This document shows, one piece after another, positions 1-10,692 of a DNA stretch of 64,000 nucleotides. Made by a program: the position numbers and the translations under genes. Positions within the stretch are counted from its first letter, which is position 1. Every line of letters begins with the position of its first letter. The notes below the pieces were generated by a model. It worked only from the letters and a program-made list of their open reading frames with translations, was not told the origin of the DNA and ran no database searches. Location of the stretch: assembly GCA_949318235.1 (NCBI GenBank), contig OX439135.1, positions 21,055,395 through 21,119,394 on the forward strand, in the 5' to 3' direction. Source of the stretch: Ecdyonurus torrentis. Its lineage: Eukaryota > Arthropoda > Insecta > Ephemeroptera > Heptageniidae.

Positions 1-2
1 AG

Positions 3-588
3 CATATTGGGTACATGTTAATATTTATTGAAGTAGTATTTGGTTTTCGTGATAGATCAGGTGTGCCTAAATTAGAAACAGGTCTAGAACAAGCAATATC
101 TATGCTACCATTTAGTTCTAAATATGCATGTGTTAAAAAAGCTGTAGAATTATTCTTTACTGAAGGAGATTTAAACCCATCATCATATTTAAAAACATTA
201 CCTTTAATGCCTATGGCATTTATTACATTACGAGGTTCTGTTATTAAGTTGTGTAGATCTTGTGGACTAATGGGAATGGGAGTGGGTAAGAAAGACTTGA
301 AACCATGTAAACAATGTATAAAACAAAAATATCCTGTTGTTAATTATTATTGTAGTAAAAAATGTGAAGCAAAAATGTGGAAATTAGAACATATGGCTGA
401 ACATTTAGAATTTGAATTAGACCTTGGTGAGTTTTCATCATTGAAGGTTAATAAATCTGAAACAGAAAATTCAAAGAATGAAGAGACAACTAAATTAAAT
501 AATTGTGTTTTTGCAAAAACTAAGTACACTCTAGTTGCGGTCAACCGGGGTGACTTTGAACACCCATTTATCTCTACTTTGGGCACTC

Positions 589-635
<47 letters not shown>

Positions 636-644
636 AAATTTTGA
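3..644 (+). CDS. MYND-like zinc-finger protein, C-terminal part (5' end outside window)
   Basis: The frame is already open at base 3, so this is the end of a gene entering from the left; the first ATG at 15 is probably internal. It is a paralogue of the gene at 7432-10508. A MYND-like finger is visible: counting from that ATG, Cys80, 83, 98, 101, 113 and 117, then His126 and His130 (the usual final Cys is His here). MYND fingers usually bind proline-rich peptides, but the partner is unknown. Unlike the 7432 copy, the frame is intact through the linker into the finger. Relative to that copy there are 2 extra bases near 482, which remove its stop, so translation runs on into the foldback element at 541 and a poly-A tract, ending in a poly-Lys tail. 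The true C-terminus may therefore be abnormal. Whether this copy is functional depends on sequence outside the window. Confidence 0.6.
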
Positions 645-754
645 AACATGTCATTAAGATCTAAAACAAATACAAACAACAGTAAGATTCTTCAAATTTC
701 TAAATTTAGGCCCTAAGACAGAGATAATTGGGTGTTCAAAGTCACCCCAGTTGA
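541..754. mobile_element. Foldback element FB-A, copy 1
   Basis: Terminal inverted repeats begin GGGGTGACTTTGAACACCC on the left and return as its complement at 730-749. The loop holds a tract of about 38 A. A second copy lies at 42383-42554. It sits directly downstream of the left-edge MYND coding region and supplies part of its abnormal reading frame. Confidence 0.75.
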
Positions 755-793
755 ATGCATGTATATAATATAATATGTATACTAGCTACTATA

Positions 794-883
794 GTACACT
801 CCTCCCGAATAAATCTGTCCGCTTGCGTTAAAGTTTTCCCATATATTTAACGTTTCGGTCAGATTTTTTTGGGAGTAGTGTAC
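794..883. repeat. Short foldback, GTACACTCCTCCC ends
   Basis: A 90-bp hairpin runs from GTACACTCCTCCC to GGGAGTAGTGTAC with arms of about 38 bp. Similar ends flank the foldback at 35487-35734, and a half-site occurs near 32467. Confidence 0.6.
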
Positions 884-893
884 AAGTTTACTA

Positions 894-1080
894 GTATATC
901 AGTTCTTCCGGATAGAAATGTCGTTGTAGAGGTTTTTTTGTGATGCGACCTTGAATCTTACCTGTTCTTTTCAAAATAAATTATACTTCAAGTATAATAG
1001 TTTTTGACTAGGGAGAGCTCATAGTCGCATGGCAAAAAAACTCTACTACGACATTTCTATCCGGAAGACCTGATATATAC
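894..1080. mobile_element. Foldback element FB-B, copy 1
   Basis: Arms of about 55 bp start ATATCAGTTCTTCCGGATAG and return as the complement at the right end. A second, internally expanded copy lies at 55949-56279. Confidence 0.7.
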
Positions 1081-1159
1081 CTATTTTTAAATTGTATAAA
1101 TCTTTTATAGTTTATTAATTTTAGGTATATATATGTAAATTAAATCTTTCTTATAAATA

Positions 1160-1860
1160 ATGACAATGAATAATTATAAGGAAAAATATATAGAAATACC
1201 AGCAAGGACCTTATACTGAAGTAGAAATTCTCTGGTCGAGAGGTCGTGGTCTTGTGTGGCACAGAGTTTTATAGCTATAAAAATATTGATAACTGATAGC
1301 ATTTGTCATAGTTTAATGGTACATTATCAATCAAAGAAGAGATTTACTTGAGCACATCACTGAGCAGTGTCTTGTACAAGACAACACATTTTGTAAGACA
1401 AGACACTGTTCAGTGATGTGCTCATATAAACAAATATATTATTTATTACCCGTTATGCGGTGCATGGTTTCCACCATGTAATCTGTCAGATTAAAGAATA
1501 TCACGAGTGTAATGATAAATGTGTATGTTTGTTATGTGGTGGGCCGGCCTATGTACTAGGTACCACTTACTTCAGTGTCCATCTCGGACCCTATCATTAA
1601 GTCAATATGCAAAAAATGTAGACTTATAGAGTGAAATGTAAATATAAATGTATAAGTACACCATGGTGTTTAATAAATAAAATAATAATATATTATTTTA
1701 CTGATAATGACTTGACATTTAAATGAGACAAAAGCTCTCAGTTATGAAGATTTTTGTAACTATAAACTCTGTGCCACACGAGACCTTGACCTTTTCCTAG
1801 CACTTTTCTACTCTAGTAAGACCTTGCTGGTATTTGTATCCTTTTCTTTATTAATTTTAT
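1160..1860. mobile_element. FB-C foldback element interrupted by a retrotransposon relic
   Basis: Outer arms carry the FB-C signature (ACCAGCAAGGACCTTA on the left, TAAGACCTTGCTGGT on the right). An inner hairpin contains GAGCACATCACTGAGCAGTG, also found at 49.6 kb. Compared with the 49480-50098 copy, the segment next to this hairpin is replaced by about 300 bp carrying the reverse-transcriptase C-terminal relic at 1451-1629. Confidence 0.6.
1451..1629 (+). pseudogene. Relic of the C-terminal zinc-knuckle of a non-LTR reverse transcriptase
   Basis: The translation RYAVHGFHHVICQIKEYHEC matches the C-terminal ends of the reverse transcriptases at 22439-23717 (LAVHGFHHCFCTNKKYH) and 30700-30913 (FAVHGFHHKICITKEYHEC). 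The series C-x3-C-x-C-x2-CG is retained. A frameshift follows near 1548: the next frame continues CTRYHLLQCPSRTLSL to the stop at 1627-1629, matching CDQYHLLKCTNRSISL in the 30.7 kb copy. Only the 3' end of the element is present, so it is dead and probably 5'-truncated on insertion. Confidence 0.7.
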
Positions 1861-2769
1861 TATTGATCCTTATTGCAGTTTTTTTTCCTTGCATTGATGA
1901 AATAAAATTATTAAATAAAAAATATATGCCATTGAATTATTGTTGGGCTTATCTATATGTTGTTGGCTTACCTTGAAAAGGGATTATAGCGTCATGTCAT
2001 GATGTGTATATGTATGTATATTTTATGTATTCTTAATTTTTTGGTAACTAAATAAAAATTTAGGTATAATATTTTAAAGAAAAGGTTTTATTACATATTT
2101 CTAGCCTTTCAACCTATTGTGTGTGAATACCCACAATGTTCTGCTTATAGCAAGAAGGTGCTGCCGCCATGGTGTTTTTGAGCCGTTAAGACTAAGACCA
2201 TTTTGCTCTCCCACTATATTCCGCGCCTCCACACAGGGATGAGTTGACTGCGACGGGGAGGGTTGGCTTTGTCTTTGAGCAATAAAGATTTAAGTTAACT
2301 ATTGGTACTAAGAAAAAAAAATGATAATAATAAATACACTGCGGGGAGATCTTTTGCTGCATGCATTATTGCTAACACCGGAAAAAAATATTTAGGACTC
2401 GTACGTATAGAACCAGAGAAAAGTAATAATTTATTCTTCTCTCCCATCCATTGAGCATTAGGTATATAGCGAGGCTGGCGTGATATATATAGTTAAAGAC
2501 TCTTGATTGTATCATGGATAAGAGAACAAAATAGAAGCCATGATGGTTGTCATGCCTGCTAAAGTGGGATGCATGTAGAGTGAATGAATTGTTTCTTTCA
2601 GTATTACACCTCGCACAGCAAGTTTTATCCTTTTTGTATTTTATACATTATGCATAGGGTAATAGAAGTGTATAATGCGATTATACCAATATACAATAAA
2701 ATATTATTGACGGTTTCAAAAAGTTATAATGATGTAGCAGATTTTTATTCAAATTTAAATTTAATTTTG
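1861..2769. other. AT-rich spacer, nothing recognised
   Basis: I see no convincing gene. A slightly GC-richer patch at about 2150-2290 has no long reading frame. Confidence 0.4.
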
Positions 2770-2837
2770 TGTTAAAATCCGCCAAAATTCACTACGCATT
2801 ACGCTTTTCACTAGCTCATTTTTGGCGGGAATTAACA
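2770..2837. repeat. 68-bp foldback
   Basis: TGTTAAAATCCGCCAAAA at the left is mirrored by TTTTTGGCGGGAATTAACA at the right. This explains the chance reading frame that starts here. Confidence 0.55.
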
Positions 2838-2969
2838 GCTGAAAAAAAAATGGCGAATTTGCTTCTTCTGTTTGATATTGTCGGATGGGATGGATTGCAA
2901 ACGCAAATTCCAGAAAATGTGAAGCATTATTTACAAATTAGCAAGGAGCCAGGACTATTTCAAATATAA

Positions 2970-3517
2970 ATAAGGTAGAAATCACTATGTATATGAAATG
3001 TAATGAAGGTATGATTTTTTTAATGCGGTTGCTAAATTTTTGTTTTCAAAATGTTTCTAGATGTTCCGGCCATGTGGTTTTAACATGAATGGCAGATTGT
3101 TTGATTTTTTTTTTTTTTTTTTTTTTGTGATTGCGTGATGCTCCTTCAGGCTTCAGCACCTTCTGCGGATATCTGGTGTTAATTATTGTTATTGGTATGT
3201 ATATTATTTATAGGACACTCAAAAAATAGCACGCGGGTTCATAAAAATGTGATATGTACGCATAATATGATGTATGTATTCCTTTGTTGTTGTTGTAACA
3301 CACACATGCGGGTTTCGTGTACATAAAACTGTATTTTTAGCAATTGAATGCTAATTTTTCAATCATTTTCATATTAACTGTTATACGTGTATCAACTTTC
3401 TATATCGCAACGTAGACCCCGCACTTACACTATTTTGGATTCCAAATACCAAATCTGTGTAAGGTCCAGTGCTCGTTAACGTGCAAGTGAAATCGTGTTT
3501 CCGTTTTAATGGCCGCA
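2970..3517. other. Spacer with a poly-T tract
   Basis: There is a T tract near 3106-3126. No gene or clear repeat was recognised. Confidence 0.4.
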
Positions 3518-4858
3518 CCCCTATCAAAAATGACTGATTAGAATGTACATTATTCTAATTGGAATTGCAGATATTCCAATTAGATGTCGACTGCTCTAAT
3601 CAAATTTGACGCAGTTGATTAGAATCAGCCGATTTCAATTGGAAATTTCCAATTGGAATGTCTGTTTCTCCGAATTCAATTGGAAATTTCCAATTGAATT
3701 GTCTGATTCTAATTGGAATGCAGCAAAATATGAAACTGATTGGACTGTTCTCATTAGATGTCGGATTTTTGAAAGGAACATTCTAATTGGATAGAGAAAA
3801 CCGTTAGGCTTTTTAAATTTTTGCGCAAATCAAGGTGAAGATCGATATTACACATGGCAAATTATTTCAATGGACGCCGGTTGATCAACGCATCGCTCTA
3901 CTTAATTATTAAATTAAGTAGATAAAACCATTATCAGAAGGTAAGCAAATATAATAATCTTAATTTTAATGATTTGGTAAAATGTTTAAACAGATAGTTT
4001 TGTATTTAGTTCTGTTCTGTATGTCATTATTTTTGTGAGTAAAATTGATGCTCTTTTCTCGTAGAAAAAATTTAATAGAAACAAAATAAAATATAAATTG
4101 AATTAAATGAATAATCATGCAATATATTATATGATTGAAAAAAATGTATATAATAATATATATTTTTTTTGTAAGCATGCAAATTATATATTAGAATTCC
4201 CTATTTCTTAAAACTAATAAATTATTTACTAATTTTCAGCCTAGTAAAATAATGCAGATCGATGTGTGCAGCGTGGCCACCGACACCAAACCAATTCGTC
4301 TATGAGCCCAGATGACCTTCTCCGCATAAATTTTAGGACTAATACTATAAGGTAAATTATCTAAATTAGTATATCGACATTTTAGTATAGAAATGTTCAA
4401 TAAACTAACAATAGCTTAAATTTATGTTTGCAGTTTTTGTCCTGCTGAGCTTGTATGTCCGGACAGCACAACGTTGAGAGCACCAGCGTATGCAACATCA
4501 AGCGGATATATATGATACCCAGTGTGCCATGAAGTAGTTTCTTAGGACTTTATAAGAACAAATATTTAGAATTTTATTAATTTATTATAGTTTGTAATGT
4601 ATTGAACTTGAAAATTTTATATTTTGTGTATATTATGTAACATGTATTATAAAAATAAATTCCAATGAAATGCATCCAATCGAATTTATATCCAATTAGA
4701 AATTTCCAATCAAATTCATTCCAATCAGAATTGTCCAATCAAAAATTCCAATAGGAATCGAAACGTACATCCAATGAGAATATTCCAATTAGAATGCACG
4801 CCAAATTCCTATTGGAATATTCCAATTGAAATATTCTAATCAGACATTTTTGATAGGG
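3518..4858. mobile_element. Foldback element built from ATTCCAATTAGA-type repeats
   Basis: Ends are CCCTATCAAAAATG and its complement CATTTTTGATAGGG, followed inward by TCTGATTAGAAT. Both subterminal regions (about 3540-3800 and 4660-4840) are dense arrays of degenerate ATTCCAATTAGA/ATTGGAATT motifs in both orientations. The core, about 3800-4650, lacks these repeats and holds a candidate pair of exons at 4258-4515. Confidence 0.65.
4258..4515 (+). other. Candidate two-exon coding remnant inside a foldback element
   Basis: A frame from 4258 to 4351 reads RCVQRGHRHQTNSSMSPDD and onward, then meets GTAAAT. A matching acceptor (TTTGCAG) precedes 4434, and the joined frame continues FCPAELVCPDSTTLRAPAY to a TGA at 4513-4515. 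The segments are GC-richer than the flanks. Upstream stops mean a further exon is required; none is proven. I do not recognise the protein. It could be a chance frame. Confidence 0.25.
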
Positions 4859-4976
4859 ACATGATGGCAGCACCCAATTAATAAGGGAGCACATGGTCAT
4901 GCCATCATGTGAGTACAGCTACGCTTCAGCACTTGAATGAGTACAAGAGACTTTTTACAGTCGTTCACCAATCCAA

Positions 4977-5128
4977 CCCAGTAAACCACAGTTTTTCACA
5001 AGTAGTTTGCAAGTACTTTTCCGATGTAAGGAGTGTCACTCCCAGCTCATGTGACGTCACTGGTACTGACATTCTTGCATCAGAAAAGTACTTGCAATGT
5101 ACATGTGAAAAAACTTTGGTTTACTGGG
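4977..5128. repeat. Foldback with CCCAGTAAACC ends
   Basis: CCCAGTAAACCACAGTTTTT on the left is mirrored at the right. The inner arms TTTGCAAGTACTTTTC and its complement also pair. The reading frame across it is an artefact of the palindrome. Confidence 0.65.
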
Positions 5129-5214
5129 AAGTATATCATTAACCACGCTCAATGTTATTGAATTTTGGTGATCTCACGGGAACCAGCTCAGACAACGCGA
5201 TAAGGCTGTGACTT

Positions 5215-5609
5215 AAAGCCATTGTCAACTTACTTTTTTATCTGTTAGAATACTAGACTGATAATTACCATACATACCTTATTATCCATGAATTAGACAC
5301 CATTACGTTGATTTTGTATTTATTTTGATTTATTTTACTTTTCGCGGTTGTATCACGTATCTGATGTCACAATGTACCGATGGGGCCGTGATAGGGGTAA
5401 AGAACTTGATAAATTTATCACGTGACCAGAGCGGTGACTGATTGGCGGCAGTACGTTGTGACGTCAGATACGTGATATAACTGCAATAAGGAAAATAAAC
5501 AAAAATAAATACAAAATCGAAGTGTTGGTGTCCAATTCATGGATAATAAGGTACGGTAATTATCAGTCTAGTATTCTAAATGATAAAAAAGTAAGTTGAC
5601 AAGGGCTTT
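5215..5609. mobile_element. FB-E foldback element, copy 1
   Basis: Arms run from AAAGCCATTGTCAACTTAC through TTATCCATGAATTAGACACC and are mirrored at the right end. Other copies lie at 48771-49104 and 60788-61200, and a fragment lies near 34588. The copies at 5.2 and 60.8 kb also share the loop sequence CGTGACCAGAGCGG. Confidence 0.75.
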
Positions 5610-6295
5610 CAAAGTTCCCAAACGATTTGCATAGGCAACCCGCAACCACACTATATTATCGTTGAAAGAAAACGCAGCGGCCTTCGCTGCACTGTTCGGG
5701 AACTTTTGGCCAGAGCTGTATGTGTATTGTTGTTTCTTTTTAGCAATTAATAATAATAATAAATGTCTTTTATTAATTAAGTTTACTTGTCATTAACATG
5801 CATAGTGCATTTCCTTAAATTATGCAATGAACATGTCCCATGTTTGAACATCCCTCAGAGTCAAGCATTTGTCACAAACAGTACTTGAATATTCACATAA
5901 TAAACATTGGAGTGCTAAATCTACATGGTTCCAATTTCGTGCTTTGACCATAGTGCATATCACTTATAATATTGACTACCCTTATTTTGAACCCTTATAA
6001 ATCTTATCATAACATTACATTTACCCAGTGTCCCGGCAGGGCACTTACCTCCCCCCCCCCCTCAAGTTTTCAACGTACAAAATATTTAAAAAAAAAAAAA
6101 AGGACCACTTCCCCGATTTAAAAACCCCTTGTGAGATTCATGCGAAGCACTAAGCCCTGCACTTTTGTTGTTGTCTTACAAATCACTCATAATTTTATAG
6201 AATTTGTTATTTCTGCCCTTCATTGTAAATTTTGAGAATTAAACTTTAGTTTTAAAAAAGAGGAATAAATTTTTGGAAGCAGTTCCAGTTTTGCG
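5610..6295. other. Spacer
   Basis: It contains a short C tract near 6050-6062. No gene was recognised. Confidence 0.4.
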
Positions 6296-6431
6296 AGTCT
6301 GTTCCGTAAAGCTTCCCGAAAAACTTGGTATTGAGAAAAGGATATAGGCTAATGAGTTTTCTGGAATAAACAAATGAGTTACACCCTCTTTCTAGGTACC
6401 AAGTTTCCCCCAAAGACTTACGGAACAGACC
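6296..6431. mobile_element. FB-F foldback element, copy 1
   Basis: Ends are GTCTGTTCCGTAAAGCTTC and its complement CTTACGGAACAGAC. Other copies lie at 37985-38127 and 61826-62077. Confidence 0.7.
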
Positions 6432-7431
6432 CCTTTGTCTTTGAATTCAAGTAAAAGAAATGTGCATATTTTCTTCAGCACTACAGTAGAGTATAAAAGT
6501 GTAGTAAGCTTAAAGGCACACAGACTACATTTTTGGAAGTTGTGTTTAATCCACTATTTAGTACTACTATTTATGAAAATAATTTAAATGTCATTTGGAG
6601 CCAGTGCGCCTCTTCCTTTTAATTAAAAAATTAAATTAAAATTTGCTACGCCCCCTTATATACTCCACTTCACATATTCAGAACCGCCTCATGCTATTTG
6701 GTCACTTATGGTGGCAAAAATTAAAATAACATGTATTGCCGCTTCATACAAGGAAATACCTGTTTGTCATTTTTACAATAATATGTGGCCGAACAACGAT
6801 TGAACTTAAATTAAATGTTTAAATTAGAAGCAATAGTTGCATCAGATTTTATTACTGGTGAAATTGTTTTTGTACCTATTGTACGTTGTATCAATAGTAG
6901 GCCATTTTTTTTTTTTTTTTTTTTTTAAACAAATTGTCAAATTTTACATTTAATACTAGAAGAATTTTTGCAAAACAATTCAAATGTGCCACCTTGCTTA
7001 TTGTTTTCTAAGGAACCACTAAGTTTTGTATAATGGCTAACACATTCTCCATATTTTTACAAGTTCTAATTCAGTTTAATTTCTTCTGATTTCAGAATGT
7101 ACGTGCCTTATGAAAATCTGCTGTAAATCTCATAGTTTCTAGCAAACTACGTAGCCAACTACTACTACTTTTTAAGAACTCTTTTGAGTGTTATTAAAAG
7201 TGGTTTTTGTTTACAGAAACATTCCTACAATAAGAGTGTTGTATTTGCAGTAAACATTAAAAACAATTGTTTATTATCACAATAACTTAAAAGAAGCTTA
7301 AAAAAACTCTTGTTGGTTTAAGTGTAAAATGATAATTTGGAAAATTACAAATTAAGTACTATGTACATCGTATAAGTTCACATTTTTGTAAATTATAACT
7401 TTTCCTTATAAAAAATTTGTAAAGCATTACA
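6432..7431. other. Upstream region of the 7432 gene
   Basis: It is AT-rich with a poly-T tract near 6907-6926. No promoter element can be assigned with confidence. Confidence 0.35.
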
Positions 7432-10400
7432 ATGGCAACTAATTCTCTTGATTGTGAAACAGCAGAGGAAAGTGTAGAAAATACTATAAAAATATTTGAT
7501 CTTTCCAATTATAAGCCTGCAAAATTACCATGGTTGAAATCTGATCTAATACCAATTCATGAGCCTAGAAAACCAAATGAAAAAGGTTTATTAGATTCAT
7601 TAGCTGATAAAGAAACAAACAATGAACAATTATTTAAATTATTTGAATATTCATTACCACCATTCTTAAACAAAAAATATCATAATTTCAATTTAGAAAA
7701 TTATTATGAACAATTTGAAACTGAAACTAATAGAAATAAATATATTTCTATTGCAGTAGGTTTCCAACATTGGAATCAAAGTGTATTTTTTGAGTATTTT
7801 CAATATATTTCTGAAATCAGAAATGAAATAAGTGAAAATACGTTTTCATGGAAAACTAGTATAGATGAATTTATCCATTTCACCCATAAACCATTCTATG
7901 GAAATTTACCAACAATTCCTACTGATGATGATTTATGTCAAAACAGCTCAGATTTCTTACTGGAACCTTGTATATTAGTTCAGTTACCTTGGCAACCAAA
8001 CTTGTTCCATCAATGGTTAACTGCAGCTTTATCAGAAATATTGCTATTTGAAATTGATACATTAGAATTACGTCACTGGCCTTTAAGTAAGGATATAATA
8101 CCTGTAGTTACAAACTTACTTACTTTGGTACGTGATTTGAAAGAGAGAATTATTTTAGGATTTGCCATATTTAATGAACAAATAAACACAACAAATTTAA
8201 CAAATGTAAGACGTGAAAGAAAATACGTAGAAAATATAATGGATAATGTATTATTACCATCATTATGTACTTTGGAATTTCTTACAAGTAAAAGTTCTAA
8301 ATTATTTATACAAAACATAAAATACCTACATTATTCCCAAACTTGTACTACTCAAAAATCATATTATGTCCATGCTGATTCTTATAATTTAATAGAATCG
8401 TTACAAGAATTCTCTTCACATTTAGCGTATAATTTTTTTAAGTGGACTGATTATGAAGTAAGTGAAATTCTTGAATTTGTTCCAGATAAAATAGGTTGTA
8501 TTGCATCACAATTAAATTCAAAATTAAATACAATTGAAGTTAGTTATACTTATGATATAAAGCCTGACAGTAATAATGAAGATAAATTACTGGAACATAA
8601 CAGGGATTTGTGGTTTGAATTTGAAGAGTATCTTGATATTACAATTAAAGTAATAACAGAAATGATATTAGAAACTGGTAAAATTACAGGAATAACAAAA
8701 GAAGATGTAACAAATAAATTTAGTAAAGAGGAAGCTTTGAAATGGGACTTTGATATTTTTGAACATGATGACCTCTTCCACTATGCTGTAAGACAAGCTT
8801 CCAATTATTATGTAGCTTATGGATTGCTAATTGGTATTGAAAAATATGATAGCGTTGCTGCACATCTTATTGGATTACAATTAGAATTATTAAAGCAGGA
8901 ACAATTGGTAAGATTATCACATACTTGCTCACTTCTCTTTAAAACTAAAATTGTGATGCCTGAGTTAAAAGAAGAACAAATTGAAAGTGTCAATGTGGAA
9001 CAGTTGACATGTCAACTGCAAAACATTCGTGATGATATTAAAAAACAAAAAAGAAAAACATTTTGGATGAAATTCCCCAAAAGTTGGAGACAACTTGTAC
9101 ATCCAAATGATGAAATTATTGAACCCAATTCAATAGAATCTTTAGATAAATTTGTATCACAAATGAGAGATAGAATTGGTAGAATGGTTGTTAATTGTAG
9201 TAAAAATTACTTAGAAAATAATACTAAATTTGATAATTATTATGAATTAAGATATCAATATAATACATTATATATTACCATTATTTATATATATCTATAT
9301 GCATATAGTTATAGAAAAAATCCAAAAAGTGCAGTGTATTTTAAATTTGTAAAAACATTAATTTGTATACAATTTGAAACTGAATATGTTGAATTCTGTA
9401 ATAAAAAATTCAAATTAATACCATATTATATAGAAGATAATGCACCAAAATGTCTTCCTTCATTTGTTAAGGAAATGAAAATGATGCAGCATTCATATAT
9501 GATGTGTATTAAAATATCGTCAGAAGCTGTAGCATTTTTTAATGATGCTCCTGAATATGTAGAAAATGTAATTTTGAATATAATTTCAATTATTAGTCAT
9601 TCATTATTTGTAAATCCATATTTAGGTAATACTTCAATGAAAAATGTAATTTTTATATTCAAATTATATGAAAAAATTAATAAGTACACATTCAAGTTCT
9701 ATCAAAACTTGTACAACAAATCATGTAAAGTTGGATTTAAAATTCCAGATGCCGATGTAGAAGTATTTCCAAAATTTCCTTTGTTGAAAGATTTATATGT
9801 AACTGCTCTAATACTCTATGCTGATATTGCTAGCATACTAACAATGGCAAATTCTGAATATAATTCTTTAAATGGTCTTGTACCAAAAGGTACTTATGAA
9901 AACAAAATTCATCATGGCTTGCTTCATGCTTTTACTAGAATTCTAGAGTATGCTATGTCAGAAACTAATGCTACTCATTCCCAAAAAAGTAAATATTTTG
10001 ATTTTCATAAAATTAAAGAGTTAATGGAGCTCTTGTTTGGATTTATGAAAGTAGTTATTAGTTTTCGTGAAGAATCAGGTGTGCCTAAATTAGAAACAGG
10101 TCTAGAACAAGCAATATCTATGCTACCATTTAATTCTAAATATGCATGTGTTAGAAAAGGTGTAGAATCGTTCTTTACTGAAGGATTCGAGATTCAGAGA
10201 TTGTAACATTTATAAAAACAGTACCTATGAAGCCTATTGCGTGTATTTTAGGTCCAAATTCTAGTATTAAGTTTTGTAGATCATGTGGACAAATGTTAGT
10301 TAGTAAGAAAGACTTGAAACCATGTAAACAATGTATAAAACAAAAATATCCTGATGTTAATTATTATTGTAGTAAAAAATGTGAAGCAAAAATGTGGAAA

Positions 10401-10508
10401 TTAGAACATATGGCTGAACATTTAGAATTTGAATTAGACCTTGGTGAGTTTTCATCATTGAATGTTAATAAATCTGAAACAGAAAATTCAAAGAATGAAG
10501 ACAACTAA
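7432..10508 (+). pseudogene. Intronless MYND-like zinc-finger protein gene with a frameshift
   Basis: A 924-codon frame (7432-10206) is followed by a second frame (10227-10508) carrying the MYND-like finger CRSCGQMLVSKKDLKPCKQC, then YYC, KKC and a His pair. Alignment with the 3-644 paralogue, where these parts are fused, shows that the break at about 10185-10200 is a frameshift: the downstream frame can be followed back to around 10187 (TFIKTVPMKPIACI) and meets the first frame at EGF. One missing base, or two extra, would explain it. The large N-terminal part is predicted mostly helical with no domain I recognise. No intron is visible across 3 kb, and an A tract begins about 18 nt after the final stop, as in retrocopies, though no AATAAA precedes it. 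Options are a recent pseudogene, an assembly error, or a truncated 924-aa product lacking the finger. Confidence 0.6.
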
Positions 10509-10692
10509 ATTAAATAATTCTTTGCAAAAAAAAAAAAAAAAAAAAAAAAATTACAAGTTTCTATAATCATATTTTTTTATTGTATATAATCATTTATAGT
10601 TTATTATGATATATAAGGAAAATAAGGTATGATTTGAAAGAAACTGAAAGGAGAAAGGAGAAACTATAACAAGGTCCTTACCCAGATGAGTA

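Noticed and set aside
2584..2969. Two consecutive frames (63 and 66 residues)
   Set aside because: No recognisable domain; the second begins inside a 68-bp foldback. Left as unassigned spacer.
4909..5142. 77-residue frame
   Set aside because: Lies across the palindrome at 4977-5128.
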